A DNA stretch of 64,000 nt, taken from contig OZ246894.1 of the NCBI GenBank assembly GCA_965231925.1, positions 3,844,001 through 3,908,000 on the forward strand. The letters are read 5' to 3'. Below, piece after piece: positions 19,097-28,618 of this stretch (position 1 is its first letter; each line of letters starts with the position of its first letter). Position numbers and translations under genes: made by a program. The stretch is from Poriferisodalis sp965231925 (GTDB taxonomy: Bacteria; Actinomycetota; Acidimicrobiia; Acidimicrobiales; Poriferisodalaceae). Under the pieces are notes generated by a model, which was given only the letters and a program-made list of their open reading frames with translations, ran no database searches and was not told where the DNA came from.

Positions 19097-20046
19097 CGGG
19101 CGGCGAGGCGGCGTCGGCGTTCCTTTACCTGCTCGGTGGCGGCGTCGCTGCCGTCGTGCCAGGTGCCGAACCACTTGTCCATCGGCACCAGCGAGGTGCC
19201 GTAGTTGCAGTCGAAATAGCGGTGGTGGAGCGTGTGGAAGCGGTCGCCGCCGGCCACGGTGCGACTGCCGGCCACGACGTATCGGTCGAACCCGGAATGC
19301 GACGGCGCCGGCGACAGCAGCAAGTAGGTGGCCGTCAGTGTGACGAGGTACGGATTCGCCGGGATCAGCAGAAACATCAGCGGCGCCGAGAGATAGAACG
19401 CATGCTCGAGCGGGTGCATCGACACGCCTGTCCACGGGCCGATGTTCACGTTGTGATGATGCAGCGAATGTGCCCAGCGGTACAGGTGCTTGGTGTGCAG
19501 CAGCCGGTGGTTGGCGTAGAAGTGCACCGAGATCAACGGGAACACCGCCACCGTCAGCGCGGCGGTGTACGCGACGCCGGCGAGACCGCCGCCAGCGGGC
19601 ACGCTCCAGATGAGGTCGTTGGCGTACAGCCACAGCATCAGCGACTCATACAGCGCGGCGATCGAGCATGCGCTGACGAGTGACCAGAACATGTTGTCGC
19701 GGGTCTGGTTGCGAAACAGGAACGGCCGGCGCCCCACCGACAGCCACCGCTCGTCGTACTTGTGCTCGGTGCCCTGGCTGCGCCGGATGTACAGCCACCA
19801 GTGCAGGCCGCCGACGATCACCACCATGAGGGCGACGTTTCGCAGGTACACCAGCGCGACGGCCCAGATGGCGGGGGTTGCAAAGTGGTCGAGTGTCGGC
19901 GTCAGCCAGAGCCACGTGACCACGCCGACTGCAATCCACAGCCCGTTCTGCCACCAGAAGAAATTGGTAACGAGCCAGCGCACCATCGCAAGCGGCCGTG
20001 GTGGCCGCTCGTACAGCGGCGGGAGCGTCACCTCCCCGATCCCCAC
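19093..20046 (-). CDS. Fatty acid hydroxylase/sterol desaturase family protein
   Basis: 317 residues from a GTG at 20046; extension to 20295 would overlap the divergent folate gene and is Arg/Pro-rich. Integral membrane di-iron oxygenase type with about four hydrophobic segments. The histidine ligand clusters are clear: HFYANHRLLHTKHLYRWAHSLHHHN in parts (HRLLH, HSLHHHN), HPLEH and HTLHHRYFDCNYG. The C-terminal GTWHDG segment also fits. Likely hydroxylates a lipid or isoprenoid; substrate unknown. Ends overlap with the SDR gene by four bases (shared CTAA). Confidence 0.85.
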   Translation of the reverse strand: MGIGEVTLPPLYERPPRPLAMVRWLVTNFFWWQNGLWIAVGVVTWLWLTPTLDHFATPAIWAVALVYLRNVALMVVIVGGLHWWLYIRRSQGTEHKYDERWLSVGRRPFLFRNQTRDNMFWSLVSACSIAALYESLMLWLYANDLIWSVPAGGGLAGVAYTAALTVAVFPLISVHFYANHRLLHTKHLYRWAHSLHHHNVNIGPWTGVSMHPLEHAFYLSAPLMFLLIPANPYLVTLTATYLLLSPAPSHSGFDRYVVAGSRTVAGGDRFHTLHHRYFDCNYGTSLVPMDKWFGTWHDGSDAATEQVKERRRRLAAR

Positions 20047-20173
20047 GATGCGCAGTGTACGACCGCATGCAGTGGTGCCTGGCAATCGTTGCCGGTGATC
20101 CGGCGACGGATCGCGACGCGCCGTACACCTCAGAGGTGCCCTCGGCCAGCCACAGGGACCTAGCGTCGGTTCA

Positions 20174-20791
20174 GTGAAGGGCCCACTTGGTCCGGAGTCG
20201 TCGAAGCTCAGTTGGCGACAGTGGATTCGCGACCGTCGGCAGCCGGTTACCGCAGCGATGACCGTCACTGTTGTCGAAGGGCTTCGCGCGTTCATCGCGG
20301 CATTCGATAAGCGCTCACGCTCCGCTGCCAGCCGTCCCGCGGCGCTGGGCGCCGACCTGATTCTCTTCTACCGGGCCATGCCCGATGAGCTGTCGCTGGA
20401 CGGGCTGGCCGACGCGGTCGGATGGCAGCGCTTTGCCGTAACTCGTACTCCCCCGGACGGTCCGCTGACGCTGCACCCGGCAATCGGCGCGATGGAGCAG
20501 CACCGCTATGGCTTCCCGCAACCCGTAGCCGATGCGTTCGAGCTTCAACCCCGCCATATCTCGCTCGCGCTCGTGCCCGGCGTGGCCTTCGATCGGCGCG
20601 GCACCCGGCTCGGTCATGGCGTGGGCTACTACGACGAGCTGCTCGCCCGGCTTCCCGACGACTGCCCCCGCGTCGGGGTGGCCCCCTATGAACTCGTCTT
20701 CGATCTGCTGCCGGCGGAGCCCCACGATGTGCCGATGACCCATCTGGCCACCCCCGACGGCGTCGTCGCTGTGGCCCCCGACGGCAGCTGA
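20174..20791 (+). CDS. 5-formyltetrahydrofolate cyclo-ligase family protein
   Basis: 205 residues from a GTG at 20174. Converts 5-formyl-THF to 5,10-methenyl-THF with ATP hydrolysis. The C-terminal signature is present: LALVPGVAFDRRGTRLGHGVGYYDELLA (given here in part: PGVAFDRRGTRLGHGVGYYD), with the Gly-rich phosphate loop. The N-terminus carries the expected basic helix, SKLSWRQWIRDRR. The middle part is more diverged than usual, so a folate-salvage role is likely but not certain. Divergent from the hydroxylase gene. Confidence 0.85.
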   Translation: MKGPLGPESSKLSWRQWIRDRRQPVTAAMTVTVVEGLRAFIAAFDKRSRSAASRPAALGADLILFYRAMPDELSLDGLADAVGWQRFAVTRTPPDGPLTLHPAIGAMEQHRYGFPQPVADAFELQPRHISLALVPGVAFDRRGTRLGHGVGYYDELLARLPDDCPRVGVAPYELVFDLLPAEPHDVPMTHLATPDGVVAVAPDGS

Positions 20792-20853
20792 TGGTGCGCG
20801 TCTGCGAACCGCGCTAGCAATAGCGGCGACACATGACAAGCAAAGGAGCCGGC

Positions 20854-21153
20854 ATGGCGACACAACTGCGGCGTTACGACGTCATCGAGGGCCAGATGGA
20901 CTCGCTGCTCGAGTGGTTCCCCAACATCATCGCCGTACGGGAGAAGTTCGGCTTCAAGGTCGAATTCATGTATGCCGACCGTGAGAACAACCAGCTCGTT
21001 TGGGCCGTGAGCCATGACGGCGACTACGAAGCCGCTTACGAGGAGTTCGCAGCTTCGCCGGAGCGGGCAGCCGTCTTTGCTGGCCAGCCCGACCGGGTCA
21101 GCGGCATGAACGTGTCGATGGTCGACACCATCATCGCCCCCGGTTCGAACTGA
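20854..21153 (+). CDS. Small NIPSNAP-like/dimeric alpha-beta barrel protein
   Basis: 99 residues from the ATG at 20854, preceded by AAAGGAG at ideal spacing (an in-frame ATG at 20833 lacks such a site). The pattern QLRRYDVIEGQMDSLLEWF, VAVREKFGF-like helix, FMYADRENNQLVWAVSH and YEEFAASPERA resembles NIPSNAP/ABM-type ferredoxin-fold dimers, which often bind small hydrophobic molecules or modify polyketides. No catalytic residues can be named. It sits between the folate gene and the defence island. Confidence 0.65.
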   Translation: MATQLRRYDVIEGQMDSLLEWFPNIIAVREKFGFKVEFMYADRENNQLVWAVSHDGDYEAAYEEFAASPERAAVFAGQPDRVSGMNVSMVDTIIAPGSN

Positions 21154-21197
21154 CAGCGAGCCTGACCGGCCGGTCCGGCGCCTGATTCCAGTTGCGC

Positions 21198-24100
21198 CTA
21201 GCGCGACGGTGGAAGCACGCCCGTCCAGCACACGACGCCGATGTCGGCTTCAGCGATGGGCGCAGCAGCAGTCGGCAACTCCACCGGCATGAGCCCGTGG
21301 AAGTCAACAACCTCTGAGATCCGAACGGCCGCAGTGGCTCCGTCGATCGACCCATCGTCGAGCGCCTGCTTGACTTCGCCGAGGTCTCGTCGCACGGCGG
21401 TGCTGCGCTCGACAGCTAGCGCCTCGAATACCTCGTTCGCCGACGGCGGCTGCGGAACTGATGGGTCCGCCAACAGTCCCCGCGCCCACCGTTGGATAGG
21501 TCCTAGCGACCGACCCTCGAGCACCGTCTGGACTCCCTCATTGTGCTCGTCGATGATCGACTGAGCCGCGTCACTCCAAGCTGATTCGAGATCAAGATTC
21601 GGTGCGTCAACGCCAGGTGCAGAGCCCGGATCGATGCGACGCAGGATGGTCGCCGGGGCCGAGGACATCTGCCCATCCTCGGCGACGTAACGCCAGTGCC
21701 TGTGTCCATCGGGCGTCCGGCAAGCGAAGAAGACACCGGGCGGCCCTATCGATGGAACCGCAGGGCCTTGCGCGAACTGCGAACCGATTCCCCAAGGGAG
21801 GTTGAGCAGCCGGTCAATCTCACCTTCAGCAGCCGCTCGCTGAAGCTCGGCACGCAGCAGCTCGCCGCTGAGCACTTGGCCTTCAGCAGTCGGGTCATCT
21901 TCATCGAGCAGAGTTGCGTCGTCGCCCTCGAAGCGCAAGGCATAGGAGCGGATTTCCTCCTCCACTTGTGCATCCGTGACCTCAATCTCCATTCCGTAAG
22001 GCCGCGCCGCCACAATCTTGCGCTGAATCGCCGCTTCGAGCCGAAGGATCAGTTCAAGATCGCCGGGTTCAGGGAGCATCGACACCAGTGCCACCGTGTC
22101 ATGCGGGCTCTTCAGCCGAACCACCCGGCCGTATCGCTGTACGACACGCTGGGGGTTCCAGGGCATGTCGTAACTGACCACCGCCGCCGCCTGTTGCAGG
22201 TTCTGCCCCTCCGAGAGCACGTCGTTGCTGAGCAGCAAGTCGACTTCGCCGTCGGGAGGCTCGTAGTCGGGGCGAATGACGGTCGCTGGGCAAAAGCGAG
22301 CCAGCAGCCCCGTGCGCTGATCGGGGTCGGTCTCAGCGCCGATCACCGTCACGCGTTCGCGCCCATCGGCGACGTCCGGCAAATGCTCGTCGAGATAACG
22401 GACCGTGTCTGCGAAGGTCGAGAAAACGACGACTTTGTCCGAGGGCACCTCGCGTAGTACCCGCTTCAGCAGTTCCAACTTGGGATCTCCTGCTGCGTCG
22501 AGTGCGTCGAGTGCTTCAGCACACGCTTCGAGCACGTCACGGTCGTCGGCGACATCGTCTCGGTACGACTCCAAGAACTCCTCCGTCGGCTCAGATACGA
22601 ATTCGTCCATCTCTTCGTCGAGCCATCCGGCGAGGCCCGATTCGTCGAGGTCGGCCAGAGTCGCCAGCCGGAGCGACTCGCCGCTGAGGACATGTCCGTT
22701 GTCCCATGCTTCGAGAAACACATCATGCGCCGCGAGCATTCGACGCACGGTCAACAGGCACGCATGCCAGCACGACTCGAAGCGCTTGAGCACCGCCGAT
22801 TGCAGCAGTGCGCTGAGCACCGCTTCTCGGCCAGTCTCAGAGCCATCGCGCCTGTACGCGCTGGGCCGGTAGCGGGCCATCGTCAGCTCGGCAAGGTTTT
22901 CGGTAATCGTCTGCACGAGATCGGGGAATGCAGCATCGAGGTCGTAACGCTCTGTGGACAGCTGTGGTTCGGGGAATGCGACAGGTGTCCCGTCGGGAAA
23001 CGTGACGTCCGGGTAGTGCCGTTCAATGAAGCGCCGGTCTCGACGCACACTGACGAGATCGGCCAACTCGAACAACACGTCAGGATCGAGATTTTCGGCA
23101 TCTCGCTCGTTGGCGCCTGCTCGAACGAACAGATTCCGAAGCGACGGGATCCCCCATGCTGCGAACGCGCGGTCATGACGGGCGAACGTCATGACCAAGT
23201 GGTACAGGTCCCACAGACCGTTGTTGATGGGGGTGGCACTCAACAGCGCGAGATCCTTCTGAACCCCGCCGAGCAAGCGTGACATAGCGCGGTACCAAGT
23301 CGTCCCCGGGGTCCGAAGCGCATGCCCCTCGTCGACAACCACCAACCGGTAGGCGTCCTTGTCACTGTGAAGGTGCATCTGTGGATTCGCAGTGCCCGAG
23401 GCGGCGAGCTGCTCGTCTGATGCCAGCTGGTGGAAGCTGACGACCTCGGCTGGCAGGCGAGCCCGAGCAAGCCGACCGCGCCAGTGCTCGACGAGCTGTG
23501 CAGGAGTGACGACGAGCGCGTGGAGGCCCCGGCGCAAGGCGTATTCCTCCACCAGCGCGAGACCGATCTCAGTTTTTCCGGTTCCGACACCGTCGGCGTA
23601 GATCACACCGTGGTGCCGTTCGAGAATGCGCAACGCTCGATTGAACCCATCTCGCTGAAACGCGGCGAGCTCAATAGCTCCAGGCGCAGGGCCGTCAGGT
23701 TGATCCGTCTCCCCTCCGAGCAGTTCCACCAGTGCGCGCAGGTACACCGTCCGAGGATTGACAAGGCCGATGTCGGGATACAGCAGCACCCGTAACTCGG
23801 TCTTGAAGTCGACAGCTTCTTCCCACAGTTCATCGAACCACGACACAGCTCGGCCTGCGACGTTCGGGCTGTAGTCGACGAGTCCGAGCTCAAGGTTCGA
23901 GAACAGGCCGGCACGTGTGAGGTTCGCCGAGGTGACAAGCGCAGCACGGGCATTATCGGCGTCGCCGAAGAGATACGCCTTGCCGTGCAGAAAGCGTTTC
24001 GTATAGCGACGGACCTGGACGTGATCATCTTTCAGCCATGTGTCGAGAGCGGCCAGTTGCGCCGCTGCCCTGCTCGGCGGGAACCGCGCCAAGTCCCGGT

Positions 24101-24368
24101 CGTGGCGCAGGCCGGCCAGCGTCGTCTCGAACAGCGTGTTGGGGAACTGTGCTCCGAGCGCTGGCGCTGGCGAGGCACCGATCATTAAGCGCACCTGTCG
24201 GCCGTCGTCGACTGCCGCTGCAAGATGCGCGAGTCCTCCGAGGTTGACGAATCCAGTGGCCACCGAAAGGCCGTCATCGTTGCTGATGTCGTCGAGAAGA
24301 AAGGTCAGCGCTTCGGCATGGCGAGTGGAGTCGCCGAGGTTGTCCAACAAGTCGGGGCGAGATAGCAC
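21198..24368 (-). CDS. PLD-nuclease/SNF2-like helicase fusion (defence module, subunit 2)
   Basis: 1056 residues. The N-terminus holds a phospholipase-D-like domain with the HxK box FLHGKAYLFGD (His128-Lys130) and the downstream Asn of TSANLTRAG (~149). A superfamily 2 helicase of SNF2 type follows: YADGVGTGKTEIG (Walker A, ~258-266), LVVVDEGHAL (DEGH, ~346), LLSATPINNGLWDLY (motif III, ~376), SNDVLSEGQNLQQA (motif V) and PQRVVQRYGRVVRL (motif VI, QRxGRxxR). The C-terminal ~250 residues are unassigned. It begins four bases after the stop of the methyltransferase gene, so the two are translationally linked. Known relatives act as nuclease-translocases in restriction-type antiphage systems; the role here is inferred. 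Confidence 0.85.
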   Translation of the reverse strand: MLSRPDLLDNLGDSTRHAEALTFLLDDISNDDGLSVATGFVNLGGLAHLAAAVDDGRQVRLMIGASPAPALGAQFPNTLFETTLAGLRHDRDLARFPPSRAAAQLAALDTWLKDDHVQVRRYTKRFLHGKAYLFGDADNARAALVTSANLTRAGLFSNLELGLVDYSPNVAGRAVSWFDELWEEAVDFKTELRVLLYPDIGLVNPRTVYLRALVELLGGETDQPDGPAPGAIELAAFQRDGFNRALRILERHHGVIYADGVGTGKTEIGLALVEEYALRRGLHALVVTPAQLVEHWRGRLARARLPAEVVSFHQLASDEQLAASGTANPQMHLHSDKDAYRLVVVDEGHALRTPGTTWYRAMSRLLGGVQKDLALLSATPINNGLWDLYHLVMTFARHDRAFAAWGIPSLRNLFVRAGANERDAENLDPDVLFELADLVSVRRDRRFIERHYPDVTFPDGTPVAFPEPQLSTERYDLDAAFPDLVQTITENLAELTMARYRPSAYRRDGSETGREAVLSALLQSAVLKRFESCWHACLLTVRRMLAAHDVFLEAWDNGHVLSGESLRLATLADLDESGLAGWLDEEMDEFVSEPTEEFLESYRDDVADDRDVLEACAEALDALDAAGDPKLELLKRVLREVPSDKVVVFSTFADTVRYLDEHLPDVADGRERVTVIGAETDPDQRTGLLARFCPATVIRPDYEPPDGEVDLLLSNDVLSEGQNLQQAAAVVSYDMPWNPQRVVQRYGRVVRLKSPHDTVALVSMLPEPGDLELILRLEAAIQRKIVAARPYGMEIEVTDAQVEEEIRSYALRFEGDDATLLDEDDPTAEGQVLSGELLRAELQRAAAEGEIDRLLNLPWGIGSQFAQGPAVPSIGPPGVFFACRTPDGHRHWRYVAEDGQMSSAPATILRRIDPGSAPGVDAPNLDLESAWSDAAQSIIDEHNEGVQTVLEGRSLGPIQRWARGLLADPSVPQPPSANEVFEALAVERSTAVRRDLGEVKQALDDGSIDGATAAVRISEVVDFHGLMPVELPTAAAPIAEADIGVVCWTGVLPPSR

Positions 24369-24372
24369 GGTT

Positions 24373-27300
24373 TCAGCCCAGTTCGCTCAGCCGTCCAACG
24401 AGGGCCTCACGGTAGGCAGGTGTCACCGCATCAGCGGTGAAGTCGGCAAACATCGTCTCCAGGTCATCGGGGGAGAGTTGCCATGCACGTGCGACGCGTG
24501 CGTCAATCTCGATGCGCAGGCTCTCGCGCTCGTCGACCGCCAGCGGGCCGCACTCGACACCAACGGCGTTCGCGAATCGTGCGAAGCGGTCATCTGTCGC
24601 CGAGAGGCGGGCCGCAGCGCTGGCAACGGCCGGGTAGTCGACATCGTCGAGGTCGGGAATCGTCAGGGTCTCGAGCAGAAAGAAGTTCATGTGTATCTCG
24701 ACAAAACGGCGGGCCTGCCAATCAAAGGGCAAGCAGTTCATCACGCCGAGACACGCAGCCTGGGCCAATTCGCTCCCTTTGGGAAATGCGAGGTACGGCG
24801 CGGTGTTGGTCAAGAGGACATCGGGAGGAACCAAGCAGGCGCGGGCAGTCCTGCTGTCGTCTGAACGCGACACATCGCGGAAAGCCACCCGGGCGCGTTC
24901 AAGTTCGGAACGAACGGCCATTCGACGCACCGGCAACTTGACATGGTCAGCGATGAGCGAGCCGCTGCCTGGTCGCGGCTTGTGGATCTTCTTGAGCACC
25001 GCAGCACTGACCGGGCACTTGCGTGCCGCCGCGCCGTGCGGTTCGTACTGATCGAAGCTCTCTCCCTTCCACAACTGCCGACCTCCACGGCCACTTTGCC
25101 AAAGGGACTTGTCATCGGTCTCGTCAAGTTCGCGAACTGCGAAGCACATCCATCTTCCGCCCGAACCGAAGGGAAATCTGGAACCCGTGCGCAGCTTGGC
25201 CAAGAGGTCAGCCTCGGCCTGCGACCTCAGACGCGGCGTCAGCCAACCGTCGCCAAGGGCATTGACCGAGACGGGTACTCCTGCGGAGCCAGCTTGTGTC
25301 TCCCAGGCCTCGCTCGAGTCGGCTGTCCCCAGCAAGGCCAAGCAGTGACCGGTCGGGGGGATTCTGCGCTCAGCCACAACAAGTGCGACGCCGTAGCGCG
25401 GCTCGCTGTCGAACATCCAGCATCCCTTGTTCAACAATGTGTCGACTCGAAGCGTGCTGATTTGCGTGTATAGCCAGTTCCGAAACGGCTCAGAACCCTG
25501 ATTCACGAAGGCCGATCTCGGCAGCACCACACCGATCATCCCGCCCTCCCTGACGAGGCTTCGGTATCGCTGGCAGAAGTACTTGTAGAGGTCGGGATCG
25601 CCTCCAGTAGAGACGTATTCGCCCGATGCCAGCGCGGTCCTTTCAACTGCGACGCGTTTCTGTTCCTGCTCCAGCAGATCAGCGAGTTCAGGTCGCTCGG
25701 CGAGGAGTTCGTCGATCGCTGCTTGTCGTTCGCGGCTGGGGAGGCCGCGAAGGCCAGGCAGGTGAAGTCCATAGAACGCAAGCTCTTCGACCGTCACCTC
25801 TTCCCACGGCGGGTTCCCGACAATCGCGTCGAAGCCGGGTGTGTCCCGGGCGAACACCTGTGGAAACTCAAGCGGCCAGTGCATGAACCGGCTCTCGGTC
25901 GCGATGGTCGTTGCGCGCTCGCTGAAGTCCTCGACACTATGGCCGCGCACGCCGTCGAGAATCTCCGTGCTGTACAGCCCAACGTGCGCGCGAGCGCCCT
26001 CGAGACCACAGCCATCCGCGGTCCACATGTCGAACAAGCGTCGAAGGCCCTCTGTGGTGTGGCGGGCCTGAAGATCGGCCGTCCGGCTCGCTTCAACTTC
26101 ACTGGGCGTTCTGTCCTCAATCTCGGCAACTCGTTCCACGGCGGAAGCCCCGGCGGCGAGTGCGTCGCGCATGAGCAACTCAAGCGTCGTGCCTTCGCCA
26201 ACGGTGCTCATCACTGCGTCGATCGACACGACGCCGATCAGCGCATTTCCGACGACGACATTTCGGCCCAAGTACGCCAGCGACAGTCCGGGTACGAATG
26301 AGGCGAGCCACAGCGACAACGTGGCGATCTCAGCACCCATCGGACTCACATCGGTCCCGTACACACAGTGCTTCAGCAGCAGCCTGCGCAAGAGGGCCGC
26401 ATCGGTGACCTCGACGCCCGCTCGTGCTTGAGACCGCAGTCCATTGATCGACTCTCGGATCTTCGGCAGCGGCGTCTCGGCGAGAAACGCGACTGTTCTA
26501 TCGGCGAGCAGGTCAGTTACTTCGACCAAGAAATGCGCGCTGCCGCAGGCAGGGTCGAGCACAGCGAAGTCGAGCAATTGACTGGCCGCGGCAACAGGGT
26601 CGTCCTTCGCGACGAGCCGGACCTCGTCGAGGTGGCGCCCGAACGCCGGCAGGACCGCTTGGCGCACCAAGTGCTTCACCAGCGACACCGGCGTGTAATA
26701 GACGCCGCCGGCCTTGCGGCCGCCCTCGTGGGTTTGCCACAGCAACGACCCCGAGACGATTTCTGGCTCGTCGTCGCCAGGGGCGATGTATCGGTCCTGC
26801 CCGAGGTCGTAGCGAAGCGGACGATCTGCCACGGTGAGCCGCAGGCTCAGCAGCGTCTCATAGATGTGACCGATGTGAGCGATCTCCAATGAGGAATAGT
26901 CGACGCCGCGGCCGGTCTCAGCATCGATGCCGACCGCTGTCAATACCTCGGCAAAACAACGGTCGTCGAGCTTAATCTTCTCCAAGAGTGCTGCACCCTC
27001 GAAGTCCCTGCTTGAGAAGAGGGCACCGTTGTAGGCAGGCACCCCCCACGCCGGGTTGCCAGTCCGCAGTGCTCGTACCAGCGTCCCGAAGCTGGACCAC
27101 AGTCCGGTCGACGCGTCGCTGACCTCGTCTTGTGTCTGTTGCGCTTCGGCCACGAGCTCGGCCAGCGAATGCCGACGGTAGGTCGCATCATCGGTCGGCA
27201 GGTAGCGCGAGCTCTCGGCGTAGAGCACGAACAGCAACCTGAACAGCAGCGTGAGCGCAGCACGCTGAAGCTCCTGCCTGAATGCATCGTCATCGAGGTC

Positions 27301-28320
27301 CGCACCAGTCTGAGCCACCCAGCGCTCAAGCCCTGCCGCCAGCGCGGGCAGCGCATCATGACGAATGGTGCGGTCGAGTCGGCGCCGCAGCGCCGAGCCG
27401 AAGCTTTGAGCCTCTTCTTGCAACTCAGTGAAGCCGCCTTCAGCCAGGTAGCGAGGGGCAAGCAGTGCGAGGCATGAGCGGCGTTCATCGCCGAGCAACT
27501 GAGCATCGAGGTCCAGCCATTCCGCCGTCGAAGCTCCGGAGTCGCAGTCGAACAGGCGGTAACGGTTCCTGCAGGCGAGCAGCCCGTATCGAGCACCTCG
27601 TGACCGGCAGTCCGCTGCCAACACGCCTTCAGGCGGTCGGCCTGCATCATCAAGTCGCATGAAATCGCTCGGATCCGCCTTGGGATGCACCACCGCTACG
27701 GGGCTGCCGTCGAATCGAAGCAGGTACCCACGCTGCTGGAGAGTTTCGATCTGGTAGCCGAGCCCGGCGGGCAACGAGCGCCAATCGCCGTCCCAGTGCA
27801 CGTGTCGAAGCGCTTCGGCAGCGAAGAGGCCGAACGTCGGATCTTCCAGAATGCGGTGCTCGAGCATGTGTCGGGTAAGCAATCCCGACAGCAGCAGGCC
27901 CCGGCCCGCGAGACGCACAACCTCGGTGGCAATGTGACGCGACGCCTCCAGTGACGGCATGCCCGCCGCCCGTTCGATTGCGGACGCAAGCCCTTCGCAA
28001 TCCATCGAACGAAGTGGCTCAGTCGCTGCGCGTGGTCCGAGTACCAGGACGCTCCCATCGGTCTTCGAGTCGTCGGAGACGAGCAGGTATCCCAACTCCG
28101 TATTGCCGACCCGCTCGCGCCACCGGGCGCGCATGAACGTTTCGCCCGCCTTGGATGCGGTCGCGACTTCGAGATGGCCGAAGCGGACCGTTCGCGATGC
28201 GCCGGGGCCAGGGCGCACTTCCTGTGCCACCCTGCGCGCCACCAGCCGGCTCAGCAGCTCATCGGCGTTCACGGGTCGCAAGGGTACGTGCCGTCTGACA
28301 GTGAGTACCTGACCGTCCAT
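24373..28320 (-). CDS. Large Eco57I/PglX-like N6-adenine DNA methyltransferase
   Basis: 1315 residues from the ATG at 28320 (MDGQVLTVRRHVPLRPVNAD); the frame upstream to 28545 is Arg/Pro-rich. Motif I LDPACGSAHFLVEV (Asp-589 onward) binds S-adenosylmethionine. VYGTDVSPMGAEIA and the catalytic motif IV AIVGNPPWEEV (NPPW ~836-839) define a gamma-class N6-adenine methyltransferase. GGVYYTPVSLVKHLV before motif I is typical of Eco57I/PglX-type enzymes. The ~500-residue N-terminal part has no nuclease motif that I can identify, and the C-terminal ~400 residues are likely target recognition. In an operon with the PLD-helicase; it probably marks self DNA while the helicase acts on unmodified DNA. 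Confidence 0.88.
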   Translation of the reverse strand: MDGQVLTVRRHVPLRPVNADELLSRLVARRVAQEVRPGPGASRTVRFGHLEVATASKAGETFMRARWRERVGNTELGYLLVSDDSKTDGSVLVLGPRAATEPLRSMDCEGLASAIERAAGMPSLEASRHIATEVVRLAGRGLLLSGLLTRHMLEHRILEDPTFGLFAAEALRHVHWDGDWRSLPAGLGYQIETLQQRGYLLRFDGSPVAVVHPKADPSDFMRLDDAGRPPEGVLAADCRSRGARYGLLACRNRYRLFDCDSGASTAEWLDLDAQLLGDERRSCLALLAPRYLAEGGFTELQEEAQSFGSALRRRLDRTIRHDALPALAAGLERWVAQTGADLDDDAFRQELQRAALTLLFRLLFVLYAESSRYLPTDDATYRRHSLAELVAEAQQTQDEVSDASTGLWSSFGTLVRALRTGNPAWGVPAYNGALFSSRDFEGAALLEKIKLDDRCFAEVLTAVGIDAETGRGVDYSSLEIAHIGHIYETLLSLRLTVADRPLRYDLGQDRYIAPGDDEPEIVSGSLLWQTHEGGRKAGGVYYTPVSLVKHLVRQAVLPAFGRHLDEVRLVAKDDPVAAASQLLDFAVLDPACGSAHFLVEVTDLLADRTVAFLAETPLPKIRESINGLRSQARAGVEVTDAALLRRLLLKHCVYGTDVSPMGAEIATLSLWLASFVPGLSLAYLGRNVVVGNALIGVVSIDAVMSTVGEGTTLELLMRDALAAGASAVERVAEIEDRTPSEVEASRTADLQARHTTEGLRRLFDMWTADGCGLEGARAHVGLYSTEILDGVRGHSVEDFSERATTIATESRFMHWPLEFPQVFARDTPGFDAIVGNPPWEEVTVEELAFYGLHLPGLRGLPSRERQAAIDELLAERPELADLLEQEQKRVAVERTALASGEYVSTGGDPDLYKYFCQRYRSLVREGGMIGVVLPRSAFVNQGSEPFRNWLYTQISTLRVDTLLNKGCWMFDSEPRYGVALVVAERRIPPTGHCLALLGTADSSEAWETQAGSAGVPVSVNALGDGWLTPRLRSQAEADLLAKLRTGSRFPFGSGGRWMCFAVRELDETDDKSLWQSGRGGRQLWKGESFDQYEPHGAAARKCPVSAAVLKKIHKPRPGSGSLIADHVKLPVRRMAVRSELERARVAFRDVSRSDDSRTARACLVPPDVLLTNTAPYLAFPKGSELAQAACLGVMNCLPFDWQARRFVEIHMNFFLLETLTIPDLDDVDYPAVASAAARLSATDDRFARFANAVGVECGPLAVDERESLRIEIDARVARAWQLSPDDLETMFADFTADAVTPAYREALVGRLSELG

Positions 28321-28618
28321 GATCCTCCAAGCGCGCGGATTCGCGCTCGCGGGCACGGAGGGAAGTGCTGCATCGCAACCTATGCGCCTCGGGTTCAGCG
28401 GCCAAGCCATTTCCCGGCACTGGCACCACGGCCACACCCGACGAGAGCACTGTCGTCGCTCGTCAGGCACCATTCGTTGGATCGCCGGGCTTCGGACGGC
28501 CCAGCGCTGGCCGCTGCCGTCAGCAGTCAGGCGGTGCCGCCGCATCCAGATTCGGCGAAGTCCAATTGGCCAGCCCCGGATCGTCTTCGCGACAATTCGG
28601 GGCTGGCAGGATGACGCT
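28321..28618. other. Divergent intergenic region of the defence module
   Basis: 298 bases between the methyltransferase start (minus) and the unknown gene at 28619 (plus). It should hold both promoters. I see no clean consensus box or long palindrome, and no convincing small gene. Confidence 0.5.

Noticed and set aside
21198..28320. Complete BREX or DISARM operon
   Set aside because: No PglZ, BrxC, DrmA, DrmB or DrmC gene is in the window. The two genes resemble parts of such systems only.
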